This document shows, in pieces, positions 45,873-52,423 of a stretch of 52,423 bases of DNA. The stretch is from positions 1 through 52,423 of the forward strand of contig CANQDG010000011.1 of NCBI GenBank assembly GCA_947591495.1. Reading direction: 5' to 3'. A program made the position numbers and the translations under genes. A model generated the notes under the pieces. That model was not told the origin of the DNA and searched no databases. It worked only from the letters and a program-made list of their open reading frames with translations. The stretch is from an uncultured Bacilli bacterium. Its GTDB lineage: Bacteria > Bacillota_I > Bacilli_A > ML615J-28 > CAG-313. Every line of letters starts with the position of its first letter. Position 1 is the first letter of the stretch.

Positions 45873-45909
45873 AAAAACTAAGATTAGCTTTTAACTAATC
45901 TTAGTTTTT
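45873..45909. terminator. Bidirectional hairpin terminator
   Basis: A 15-bp stem (45873-45887 with 45895-45909; AAAAACTAAGATTAG) and a 7-nt loop. It lies just past the LRR relic on the minus strand and may be what remains of that gene's terminator. The rest of 45783-45962 is AT-rich without a recognisable gene. Confidence 0.85.
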
Positions 45910-45962
45910 AGTCTAGATATCCATATTATATATTAGTTAAATATGTCGAAAAGTTGTTGCTT

Positions 45963-46021
45963 TTAACCCTTGAAAGTTTCCAATATTACTTCTTTTAAAT
46001 TTGGACAACATTGAAAAACAT
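45963..46021 (-). pseudogene. Relic of an LRR-lipoprotein gene (C-terminal end)
   Basis: The minus strand encodes V-F-Q-C-C-P-N-L-K-E-V-I-L-E-T-F-K-G and a TAA stop. C-P-N-L-K-E-V is the hallmark of the LRR units at 19-23 kb, and 24 consecutive bases here are identical to one of them (near 22.89 kb). An in-frame stop lies just upstream, so it is not a gene now. It sits between the groES promoter and the NrdD-like gene. Confidence 0.7.
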
Positions 46022-46039
46022 CCCTTTTTTACAATAAAT

Positions 46040-46076
46040 AAAAAGGCTTAAGATTTTATTTTTCTTAAACCTTTTT
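46040..46076 (-). terminator. Terminator of the desulfoferrodoxin unit
   Basis: AAAAAGGCTTAAGA (46040-46053) pairs with 46063-46076 with one mismatch, followed by a U run on the minus strand. It starts 26 nt after the stop of the NrdD-like gene. Confidence 0.75.
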
Positions 46077-46102
46077 TGATTGTTTAAAGATATGTATATA
46101 TA

Positions 46103-46384
46103 TTAATTCCATTCTTTAACTGTCATATGTTTTACGCGATTTTCAACTTCATCACGTTTTGCGTCATTAAAACGATCGAGAGTTCCAACTAAATATCCTG
46201 TTATTCTTCTAATTCTTTGAAAAGGAACATTTTTAATATGATAATGTAAATTAACATATTCCCCATCTATTTCGATGTCAATTCCTTCTAAATTTTCTTC
46301 ACCATATTTTTCAATGCCTCTTTGAATATAAGCATTTTTTTCTTCTTCACTAATACTTTCACCAATTATTTTAACATTTACCAT
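46103..46384 (-). CDS. Small protein with a NrdD C-terminal-like motif
   Basis: 93 residues from ATG 46384, with GGGAGG 7 nt upstream that overlaps the end of the desulfoferrodoxin gene. The C-terminal part RRITGYLVGTLDRFNDAKRD and NRVKHM resembles the end of anaerobic ribonucleoside-triphosphate reductase (NrdD: ...GYL.G...R.N..K..E..DRVKH). The zinc cysteines and glycyl-radical loop of NrdD are absent, so this cannot be a reductase by itself. It may be a regulatory piece or an unrelated protein with a shared motif. Co-transcribed with superoxide reductase, which suggests a role in oxidative stress of an anaerobe. Confidence 0.7.
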   Translation of the reverse strand: MVNVKIIGESISEEEKNAYIQRGIEKYGEENLEGIDIEIDGEYVNLHYHIKNVPFQRIRRITGYLVGTLDRFNDAKRDEVENRVKHMTVKEWN

Positions 46385-46386
46385 TT

Positions 46387-46755
46387 TTATGCCTCCCATA
46401 AACCATGTAAGTTACAGTATTCATATACGTGTACAACTTTTTCATCATTATCTAAAACAAATTTAGCAATTGGTTCTTCGTTTGGTTTTAGATTCTTTTT
46501 ATATACACCTTTGTTAGTTTCAACAATTATCCATTCAATCAAATGTGTATCAAGCATTGGATGTTTAACACTACCTACGGTTACTGTTACAAGATTTTCT
46601 TTAACTTCAACCACCGGAACATGTTTTTCAACCGCCGCATCAGTTGATGATGGGATAAGTTCTTTCATTGGCGTGCCACAACAATCAAGGCCATGACATT
46701 TTTCATTTACAAATGTAATAATGTTTTTACAATGTTCACAATAATAAAATTTCAT
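46387..46755 (-). CDS. dfx: Desulfoferrodoxin (superoxide reductase)
   Basis: 122 residues. The N-terminal desulforedoxin-like iron centre has Cys6, Cys9, Cys25 and Cys26. The catalytic centre II has His45 (EKHVP), His65 (KHPM), His71, Cys114 and His117 (YCNLHG), with Lys44 for superoxide attraction. All ligands are present, so it should reduce superoxide to hydrogen peroxide without releasing oxygen. It marks an anaerobic or microaerobic organism. GAGGAT ribosome-binding site; own promoter at 46795-46823. Confidence 0.96.
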   Translation of the reverse strand: MKFYYCEHCKNIITFVNEKCHGLDCCGTPMKELIPSSTDAAVEKHVPVVEVKENLVTVTVGSVKHPMLDTHLIEWIIVETNKGVYKKNLKPNEEPIAKFVLDNDEKVVHVYEYCNLHGLWEA

Positions 46756-46794
46756 AATACCATCCTCTTTCTTTTTTGCTTTTTAGTTTAATTT

Positions 46795-46823
46795 ATTATA
46801 CACCATTTTTTTTGCCTTTGCAA
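46795..46823 (-). promoter_or_regulatory. Promoter of the desulfoferrodoxin unit
   Basis: TTGCAA, 17-nt spacer, TATAAT on the minus strand, between the MATE stop and the dfx start; leader about 33 nt. Confidence 0.75.
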
Positions 46824-46828
46824 GAAAG

Positions 46829-48244
46829 TTATATGATAATTTTGTTTTTGGTTTGTTTGTGAAAACTTTTATATGTATAAAAAATAACAATACCAGAGAA
46901 AACGGCTGTGCAAATATCTGCTGCTGGCATCGAATAAAGAACACCATCAAGACCAAAGAAATGGGGTAAAATGATCGCAAAACCTACACCAAAAATAATT
47001 TCTCTAATCATGGAAAGAAGCGTTGAGACAATGGGTTTACCCATAGCTTGTAAGAAAATAAAGGTTGCTTTATTAATGCATGCTAAAACAATCATACATA
47101 AATATATTCTAAATGCCTTAATCGCAAACTGTGTATAATAAATGCTTTCATTATGAGAACCAAAAATACCAATTAATAATTTAGGACAAAGTTCAACGAT
47201 TAAAAAAGCCACAAGACCTAAAATACTTTCATATATTAATAATAAAGTAAAAAGTTTGCGCACTCTTGAAATGAGTTTTGCCCCTATATTATAACCTACA
47301 ATTGGAATGCAACCAGCAGCCATACCAATGACAATTGAAATAACAATTTGAAAGACTTTCATAACAATTCCAACAACTGCCATTGGGATTTGGGCATACA
47401 TCGGTTGACTAAATATTTCATCTTGCATTCCATATTTTTTAATCATATTATTAATCGTTGCCATTGCAATAACAAGTGATATTTGTGCTAAAAAACTACA
47501 TAAACCAAGTGATAAAGTTTTAAGAATAATACGTCCCTTTAATAAGAAAGCATCTTTACTAATATGAACTGTTTTACAATGAAAAAGATAAATCGCTGAA
47601 AAAATAGCACTAACAATTTGACCTATAATGGTGGCGATGGCAGCTCCTTTCATTCCTAGTTTAAAAACAAAAATAAAAATTGGATCTAAAATAATATTTA
47701 AAATTGCTCCTCCTAAAATCGAAAGCATTGCTAGTTTAGGACTACCATCTGCACGTATAATCGGATTTAAGGCTTGCGCAAACATATAAAAAGGAATACC
47801 TAAACAAATATAAAAGAAATATTCTTTCGCATAATTAAATGTTTCTAAATTAATGGTTCCGCCAAATAGTTTTATGATTTGATCATCAAAAAGCATATAT
47901 ATCAAAGTCAAAATTAAACTTGCTATTATAATTAAAATTATGGCATTACTAATACAACTTGAGGCATCTTTAGGTTTTTTCTTACCAAGCGAAAGACTAA
48001 TAAAAGCACAACTTCCATCACCAATCATAACCGAAATAGCCAAAGCAATAACCATAAGGGGGAAAACAACTGTGTTTGCTGCATTACCAAATGAACCAAG
48101 ATAACTAGCATTCGCAATAAAGATTTGATCAACAATATTATAAAGGGCACCAACTAAAAGTGAAATAATACAGGGAATAGTATATTTTCTCATTAGTTTA
48201 ATAATATGTTGTGTTTCTAAATAAGATTGATTTAATTGTTCCAT
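46829..48244 (-). CDS. MATE-family efflux transporter
   Basis: 471 residues, 12 membrane helices in two halves. MATE landmarks: LLVGALYNIVDQIFIAN in helix 1, NPIIRADGSPKLAM after helix 4, and GAILNIILDPIFIFVFKLGM. It exports cationic drugs or metabolites in exchange for H+ or Na+. AAGGAG ribosome-binding site. Its leader contains a terminator-like hairpin and a 17-codon upstream ORF, so expression is probably controlled by attenuation, as for several antibiotic-resistance genes. Confidence 0.93.
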   Translation of the reverse strand: MEQLNQSYLETQHIIKLMRKYTIPCIISLLVGALYNIVDQIFIANASYLGSFGNAANTVVFPLMVIALAISVMIGDGSCAFISLSLGKKKPKDASSCISNAIILIIIASLILTLIYMLFDDQIIKLFGGTINLETFNYAKEYFFYICLGIPFYMFAQALNPIIRADGSPKLAMLSILGGAILNIILDPIFIFVFKLGMKGAAIATIIGQIVSAIFSAIYLFHCKTVHISKDAFLLKGRIILKTLSLGLCSFLAQISLVIAMATINNMIKKYGMQDEIFSQPMYAQIPMAVVGIVMKVFQIVISIVIGMAAGCIPIVGYNIGAKLISRVRKLFTLLLIYESILGLVAFLIVELCPKLLIGIFGSHNESIYYTQFAIKAFRIYLCMIVLACINKATFIFLQAMGKPIVSTLLSMIREIIFGVGFAIILPHFFGLDGVLYSMPAADICTAVFSGIVIFYTYKSFHKQTKNKIII

Positions 48245-48248
48245 TTTT

Positions 48249-48318
48249 TTATCTCCTTTTCGTAAAAAAAGATGCGCAAATCCTTAAACTGGACTTACGC
48301 ATCTTTTTGCTACTCGTT
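48249..48318 (-). promoter_or_regulatory. Attenuator-type leader of the MATE gene, with a 17-codon upstream ORF
   Basis: Between the promoter (48325-48353) and the MATE start lies a 13-bp hairpin (48271-48283 with 48291-48303, two G-T pairs, 7-nt loop) followed by seven U, a full intrinsic terminator ending 19 nt before the ATG. An ORF from ATG 48302 to TAA 48249 encodes MRKSSLRICASFFTKRR, runs through the whole hairpin, and its last codons contain the MATE ribosome-binding site. Ribosome stalling in this ORF could block the hairpin. The ORF's own ribosome-binding site is weak. Confidence 0.6.
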
Positions 48319-48324
48319 ATGATT

Positions 48325-48353
48325 ATTTTAACATTAAAATTGCAAAAAAGCAA
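48325..48353 (-). promoter_or_regulatory. Promoter of the MATE leader
   Basis: TTGCTT, 17-nt spacer, extended TGtTAAAAT on the minus strand, upstream of the hairpin. The remainder of 48354-48468 is AT-rich with no other feature seen. Confidence 0.7.
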
Positions 48354-48468
48354 CCCTTTAACTTTAAAATTTTTTTAAATTTATATATATATTTTCTTAA
48401 ATTAGTTCATTTTTCATTTTTAAAAACTATACAAAATATGATAAAAATAACTTATTCATAATAATGCT

Positions 48469-49794
48469 TTATCTTTTATATTTACCAATCCTATAAAAAT
48501 ATTCTTTAAGTTTTGCTTCATAACCGATGTCGGTTAATTCATATATTTTAGTATTAACCAAAGCATCAGGAAGATATTGTTGGTCGACATAATGGTTAGG
48601 ATAATTATGTGGATATTTATAACCTACCCCTCTTCCTAATTTACTTGCGCCTTTATAACTTTGATCTCTTAAATGCATTGGAATCGGAAGATTACCAGTC
48701 TTTTTAACCAAATCAAGCGCCTTTTCAATTCCTAGATATGCAGCATTAGATTTAGGAGCACAAGCAACATAAGTAGCAGCTTGAGCTAAGATTATTCTTG
48801 CTTCAGGCATTCCTACTCTTTCAACTGCTAACGCACAAGATGTTGCAACTTCTATGGCTCTAGGATCGGCATTTCCTACTTCTTCTGATGCCGCAATCAT
48901 AATGCGTCTGGCAATAAATTTAATATCTTCACCTGCTTCTAACATTCTTGCTAGATAATAAAGGACTGCATCGGGATTAGAACCACACATTGAGATAATA
49001 AAGGCCGCAATCGTATCATAATGATTATCACCCGTTTTATCATATCTAATTGCCTTTTTTTGAATACATTCTTCGGCGACTTTTAAAGTAATATGAATTT
49101 GCCCATTTTCATCTTGATCAGTTGTTAAATAAGCTAGTTCAATTGCATTAATTGCTACTCTTGCATCACCATCGGCTAAATCAGCTAAAAACTCTTTGGC
49201 ATCTTCATCAATTTGAATGATAGCTTTTTTTTCTTTATTTAAAGTTATTATGGCTTTATCAATCAAAGTTTTTATATTATCTTTAGAAAGTGGTAATAAT
49301 TCAAAAATGGTCGACCGTGAAAGTAAAGCACCATTTACTTCAAAATAAGGATTTTCTGTAGTTGCACCAATTAAAATGATCGTGCCATCTTCCACAAATG
49401 GTAGTAAATAATCTTGTTGACTTTTATTAAAGCGATGTATTTCATCAATAAAAAGAATGGTTCTTTTTTGATACATACCAAAGTTTTCTTTAGCCATTTT
49501 AATAACATTTTCTAAATCTTGTTTGCCCGCATTAGTTGCATTAACTTGTTTAAAATAAGCTGAAGTAGTATGAGCTATAACTTTAGCTAAAGTTGTCTTA
49601 CCTACTCCTGGAGGGCCATAGAAAATAATTGAACTAAGTTTATCTGCTTTGATAGCTCGATATAACAATTTATCTTTACCAATAATATGTTCTTGTCCTA
49701 CAATTTCATCTAATGTTTTAGGACGCATTTTTGAGGCAAGTGGTTCTAATTGTTGATGATTTTCTTCATATGATGCTTCAAATAAATCCTTCAT
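48469..49794 (-). CDS. rarA: Replication-associated recombination protein RarA (MgsA)
   Basis: 441 residues. AAA+ clamp-loader-like ATPase: MRPKTLDEIVGQEHIIG near the start, Walker A GPPGVGKTTLAK (about 60-71), Walker B ILFIDEIHRF, sensor GATTENPYFEVN, then the C-terminal tetramerisation domain with YLARMLEAGEDIKFIARR and the conserved HLRDQSYKGA. It acts at stalled replication forks. GGAGG ribosome-binding site. It lies between the MATE leader and a beta-lactamase-fold gene. Confidence 0.95.
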   Translation of the reverse strand: MKDLFEASYEENHQQLEPLASKMRPKTLDEIVGQEHIIGKDKLLYRAIKADKLSSIIFYGPPGVGKTTLAKVIAHTTSAYFKQVNATNAGKQDLENVIKMAKENFGMYQKRTILFIDEIHRFNKSQQDYLLPFVEDGTIILIGATTENPYFEVNGALLSRSTIFELLPLSKDNIKTLIDKAIITLNKEKKAIIQIDEDAKEFLADLADGDARVAINAIELAYLTTDQDENGQIHITLKVAEECIQKKAIRYDKTGDNHYDTIAAFIISMCGSNPDAVLYYLARMLEAGEDIKFIARRIMIAASEEVGNADPRAIEVATSCALAVERVGMPEARIILAQAATYVACAPKSNAAYLGIEKALDLVKKTGNLPIPMHLRDQSYKGASKLGRGVGYKYPHNYPNHYVDQQYLPDALVNTKIYELTDIGYEAKLKEYFYRIGKYKR

Positions 49795-49828
49795 TTTATC
49801 CTCCTTATATATCTATTCTAATAAGTAT

Positions 49829-50827
49829 TTATTTTGTTAAATTTAATTTTAGATATTCAACGATATTATTTTTCAAAATTTCTGTATCAACATTACCTAT
49901 ATTAGTTAAAAAAAGACATCTTAGATTAAGTTTTGGTGAAAACAAAATAAAAGTATTAGTGCCTATTGTATCTCCACAATGATAAAAAATTAAATAGTCT
50001 AAAACCTTAATAACTTTTATTCCATATCCATAACAAATATCCTCGCCATTATCTAAAATGGTAGTTTGAAACATTGTTTCTTTTAAATCATCATATTGAC
50101 TAAGTAAAAAATCTATCCATTTGTTCAAATCATCTATATTAGAATAAATACCACCATCACCAATAGTTGCACTACACCAATATTGATCCTTTTTAATTAA
50201 GTTATTATGATTAATTAAATGACCATAAGCTCTTTTGTTAATATTAGTTTGTCCTTCATAGTTGACATATGTATCATTCATTTTAGCTTTACTAAAAACA
50301 TACTTTTCAAGATATATATCTATTTTCATTTGTGAAACTTTTTCAATGATTAAACCCAATAAAATAAAAGCTGTATTGCTATAACGATAATTAGTTCCAG
50401 CCGTAAAGTAAGGATGCGTCGTCTTTTTTAGAAAAGTTAAAATATCTTCATCATGTATTTGTTTATCAGTCGTATCATGAGGTATATCTTCATAATCTAA
50501 AATACCCGATGTATGATTTAATAAATGTTTGATTTGAATTTTTTGAAAATAGCTAGGTAAATCATTAAATATATCACTAACTTTTGTATCAAGACTAACC
50601 CCATAATTTTTAACTAACATTAAAATACCATAGGCTATAAATTGTTTTGTAACTGAGGCTAATCTAAAATTAGTATATTGGTCAATAAATGATGATGGTA
50701 TATTAATATCTCTTAAGCCTTGATATGCCGTAATTTTAGTATTATGATCTTCCCAATAAAAAGCATAACCTTGATTTTCATTTATAATTAAATTTTTTAA
50801 TAATCTATCAGTTAATTTACTTTGCAT
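49829..50827 (-). CDS. Serine hydrolase of the beta-lactamase/DD-peptidase fold
   Basis: 332 residues, no signal peptide, so probably cytoplasmic. Motifs of class-C-like esterases and peptidases: S-x-x-K in RLASVTKQFI (Ser58, Lys61), Tyr-Ser-Asn in NYRYSNTAFILLGLIIEKVS, and His-Cys-Gly in FYHCGDTIG replacing K-T-G. Members act on D-amino-acid peptides, esters or, rarely, beta-lactams; the lack of an export signal makes a classic beta-lactamase unlikely. GAGGA ribosome-binding site and its own promoter, divergent from the sirtuin gene. Confidence 0.85.
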   Translation of the reverse strand: MQSKLTDRLLKNLIINENQGYAFYWEDHNTKITAYQGLRDINIPSSFIDQYTNFRLASVTKQFIAYGILMLVKNYGVSLDTKVSDIFNDLPSYFQKIQIKHLLNHTSGILDYEDIPHDTTDKQIHDEDILTFLKKTTHPYFTAGTNYRYSNTAFILLGLIIEKVSQMKIDIYLEKYVFSKAKMNDTYVNYEGQTNINKRAYGHLINHNNLIKKDQYWCSATIGDGGIYSNIDDLNKWIDFLLSQYDDLKETMFQTTILDNGEDICYGYGIKVIKVLDYLIFYHCGDTIGTNTFILFSPKLNLRCLFLTNIGNVDTEILKNNIVEYLKLNLTK

Positions 50828-50863
50828 AAATTTGTCCTCATTTTCTACTTATCATCTATTTTT

Positions 50864-50892
50864 ATTTTAACATAAATTAATTTTTATTACAA
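50864..50892 (-). promoter_or_regulatory. Promoter of the serine hydrolase gene
   Basis: TTGTAA, 17-nt spacer, extended TGtTAAAAT on the minus strand; leader about 30 nt. Confidence 0.65.
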
Positions 50893-50913
50893 TTTAGATA
50901 AATAAAAATTTTA

Positions 50914-50922
50914 TGCTATAAT
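50914..50922 (+). promoter_or_regulatory. Extended -10 promoter of the sirtuin gene
   Basis: TGcTATAAT with only a poor -35 (TTAGAT) 17 nt upstream. The start is expected near 50929, about 20 nt before the ATG. Confidence 0.55.
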
Positions 50923-50949
50923 TAGTTATGTTAATTAGGAGGTTTTTAA

Positions 50950-51669
50950 ATGGACAAATATGAACAATTAAAACAAATTATTAATAATAGTCAATTTTTA
51001 GTTTTCTTTGGTGGTGCAGGAGTATCAACTGAAAGTAATATTCCTGATTTTCGAAGTGATAATGGCATATATCAAAAACAAAAATATCCCTATCCTGCTG
51101 AACAAATGTTATCACGAAGTTTTTTTGATTATCATAAAAAAGCCTTTTACGAGTTTTATCTAAATGAAATGCTTTATCCTAATGCTTTACCAAACAAAGC
51201 TCATCTTGCGCTGGCTAAATTAGAACAGGCAAATAAATTAAAAGCCATTATTACGCAAAATATTGATGGATTACACCAAAAAGCCGGCAGTAAAAAGGTA
51301 ATTGAATTACATGGAAATACCGATCGAAATTATTGTATGGGATGCCAAAAGTTTTATAATATGGCTCAATTAATTAAATATCGTGGTATATGTCCTGCTT
51401 GTCAAAATTATATTAAACCTGATGTTGTATTATATGAAGAAGCGCTTGATGCTACAGTAATTGAAGATGCGATTAATTATATCAGTCAAGCCGATACTTT
51501 AATTGTTGGCGGAACATCTTTATCAGTTTATCCGGCTGCGAGTTTCATCCGTTATTTTCATGGTAAAAATTTAATTTTAATTAATAAAACTCCTACTGAT
51601 TATGATAAATATGCGACGCTTGTCATAAACGATTCAATTGGTAAAGTTTTATCTTTTATCATTGATTAG
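50950..51669 (+). CDS. cobB: NAD-dependent protein deacylase, Sir2 family
   Basis: 239 residues. Rossmann core with GGAGVSTESNIPDFRSDNG (about 21-39), TQNIDGLHQKAG (catalytic His in the following ELHG), a four-cysteine zinc module (CMGCQKF...CPACQ) and NAD-binding GGTSLSVYPAA. It removes acetyl or longer acyl groups from lysine using NAD. Tyr and Arg of the desuccinylase pocket are not both evident, so deacetylation is the simpler guess. AGGAGG ribosome-binding site. Confidence 0.95.
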   Translation: MDKYEQLKQIINNSQFLVFFGGAGVSTESNIPDFRSDNGIYQKQKYPYPAEQMLSRSFFDYHKKAFYEFYLNEMLYPNALPNKAHLALAKLEQANKLKAIITQNIDGLHQKAGSKKVIELHGNTDRNYCMGCQKFYNMAQLIKYRGICPACQNYIKPDVVLYEEALDATVIEDAINYISQADTLIVGGTSLSVYPAASFIRYFHGKNLILINKTPTDYDKYATLVINDSIGKVLSFIID

Positions 51670-51685
51670 TCTCCTAGCACCTTTT

Positions 51686-51714
51686 TTGACATAGATTATT
51701 ATTAATGATAAAAT
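51686..51714 (+). promoter_or_regulatory. Promoter of the membrane protein gene at 51738
   Basis: Perfect TTGACA, 17-nt spacer, extended TGaTAAAAT; start expected near 51721, just before AAGGAG. Confidence 0.8.
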
Positions 51715-51737
51715 ATAAACATAAAGGAGAATGAAAT

Positions 51738-52331
51738 ATGAAGAAAAAAGAAATATATAAAAAACGTTTAGCTGCTTTGAAACAAGATATTAAGAAAAAA
51801 TATACTAATAAAAAATTTATTGAAGAACGTTCAGGCGATCAATTTACAACCGTTATTGATGTTTTATTACCTGAAGATTTTAATATTTTTAATCCATTAT
51901 CTCCTGCCAAATATGGAATGTTGAATCCTGATATTTATCAATACATTGATGAACAAGTATATTTTATTCCTTCAGAATATGATATAGTTATTAATTTTAC
52001 AGGTCGGGAATTTTCTTCTGATGAAAAGGATCAAATTACTAAAGCTGTAGAAAAACATTATAATTTGCAAGTGTATGATAAAATAGATGATATATATCGC
52101 AATCGTTTATTAGGCATTTTCTTATTAATCTTTGGCATTGTGGCATTAGCAATCTATTTTTTGATGAATTTTCGTAATAAAAATTTAATTATGATTGAAA
52201 TTGTTAGTATTGTTGGAACTTTTTCTATTTGGGAAGCGGTAGATTGTTGGTTAATTCAAGGACATGAACGTCGTGTTAATTTACGTAATGCTTTACAAAT
52301 GGCTCATTTATCAGTTACTTTTAATAAATAA
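51738..52331 (+). CDS. Membrane protein of unknown function
   Basis: 197 residues, strongly basic N-terminus (MKKKEIYKKRLAALKQDIKKK), a soluble alpha/beta region (about 25-120) and two membrane helices (about 125-145 and 150-168), ending in a cytoplasmic tail (HERRVNLRNALQMAHLSV). The soluble part contains PSEYDIVINFTGREFSSDEK. I do not recognise the family. AAGGAG ribosome-binding site and a near-consensus promoter suggest good expression. It stands alone, after the sirtuin gene. Confidence 0.8.
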   Translation: MKKKEIYKKRLAALKQDIKKKYTNKKFIEERSGDQFTTVIDVLLPEDFNIFNPLSPAKYGMLNPDIYQYIDEQVYFIPSEYDIVINFTGREFSSDEKDQITKAVEKHYNLQVYDKIDDIYRNRLLGIFLLIFGIVALAIYFLMNFRNKNLIMIEIVSIVGTFSIWEAVDCWLIQGHERRVNLRNALQMAHLSVTFNK

Positions 52332-52392
52332 AAAAAGCTGTATTATGTAAGCGTGTAAAATAAGACGTCTTTAAAAACATTAAAAAAATAGG

Positions 52393-52408
52393 TATACTAT
52401 TAATAGTA
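52393..52408 (+). promoter_or_regulatory. Possible -10 box and operator at the window edge
   Basis: TATACT (52393-52398) overlaps a perfect 14-bp palindrome TACTATTAATAGTA (52395-52408). It could be a repressor site over the promoter of a gene that starts beyond the window. The stretch 52332-52392 has no recognisable gene. Confidence 0.35.
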
Positions 52409-52423
52409 ATGTTAAAGAAAAAA

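Noticed and set aside
49829-50827. Secreted beta-lactamase resistance gene
   Set aside because: No signal peptide, and the third motif is H-C-G; these fit a cytoplasmic esterase or peptidase relative better.

Overview
The window is AT-rich, about 30 % GC by eye, and reads as a piece of a low-GC Gram-positive (Bacillota, Bacilli-like) chromosome, probably an anaerobic, spore-forming gut-type lineage. An alpha/beta small acid-soluble spore protein, WhiA and a YdcC/GerS-type lipoprotein point to sporulation. Desulfoferrodoxin and a NrdD-like fragment point to anaerobic life. Lgt, lipoboxes and the lack of outer-membrane genes point to a monoderm. UGA is a stop here (znuA and groEL both end in TGA inside start/stop overlaps), which argues against Mycoplasma-type code 4. 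I cannot name the genus.

Layout. 1-3.8 kb: a five-gene minus-strand operon encoding an SPFH/zinc-ribbon protein, a helical basic-N-terminus protein, an ESCRT-III-like protein ending in a MIM1-like motif, a MIT-AAA ATPase of Vps4 type, and the first codons of a Cys-rich protein. This is the most exciting part of the window: it looks like a compact bacterial counterpart of the ESCRT-III/Vps4 membrane-remodelling machine coupled to an SPFH scaffold. 3.9-7 kb: spore protein, thiI with its cysteine desulfurase, and a divergent TSCPD protein sharing one -35 box. 7-13.3 kb: a PD-(D/E)XK-like protein, a ZnuABC-type metal transporter, then zinc-ribbon, TPR, HAD and XRE-membrane proteins. 13.4-19 kb: Hsp20, the polyprenyl-phosphate translocase PopT, GalU with a NahK-like sugar kinase, MntP, and an O-antigen-ligase-like protein.

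19-28 kb is the accessory-looking part. A 1571-residue leucine-rich-repeat lipoprotein is fused to the fossil start of a collapsed second copy. It is divergent from a serine recombinase, again with a shared -35 box and flanked by matching palindromes. Next come tRNA-Arg(CCU), an AlkD-like protein, a YdcC/GerS lipoprotein, a DUF378 protein and an N-terminally truncated COG2865 ATP-binding protein. A second relic of the LRR family lies at 46.0 kb.

28-32.2 kb carries whiA-trxB-HAD-lgt-vanZ. 32.3-45.8 kb is one very compact minus-strand run, groES-groEL-coiled coil-B3/B4-glnS-pcrA-hydrolase-ligA-uvrA, with a promoter before groES and a terminator after uvrA; it joins protein folding, tRNA charging and DNA repair. 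46-52.4 kb holds a superoxide reductase unit, a MATE exporter behind a terminator-type leader with a 17-codon upstream ORF, rarA, a beta-lactamase-fold hydrolase, a sirtuin and a membrane protein. Gene starts were set from ribosome-binding sites. All functional calls are from motif recognition by eye, without database search.
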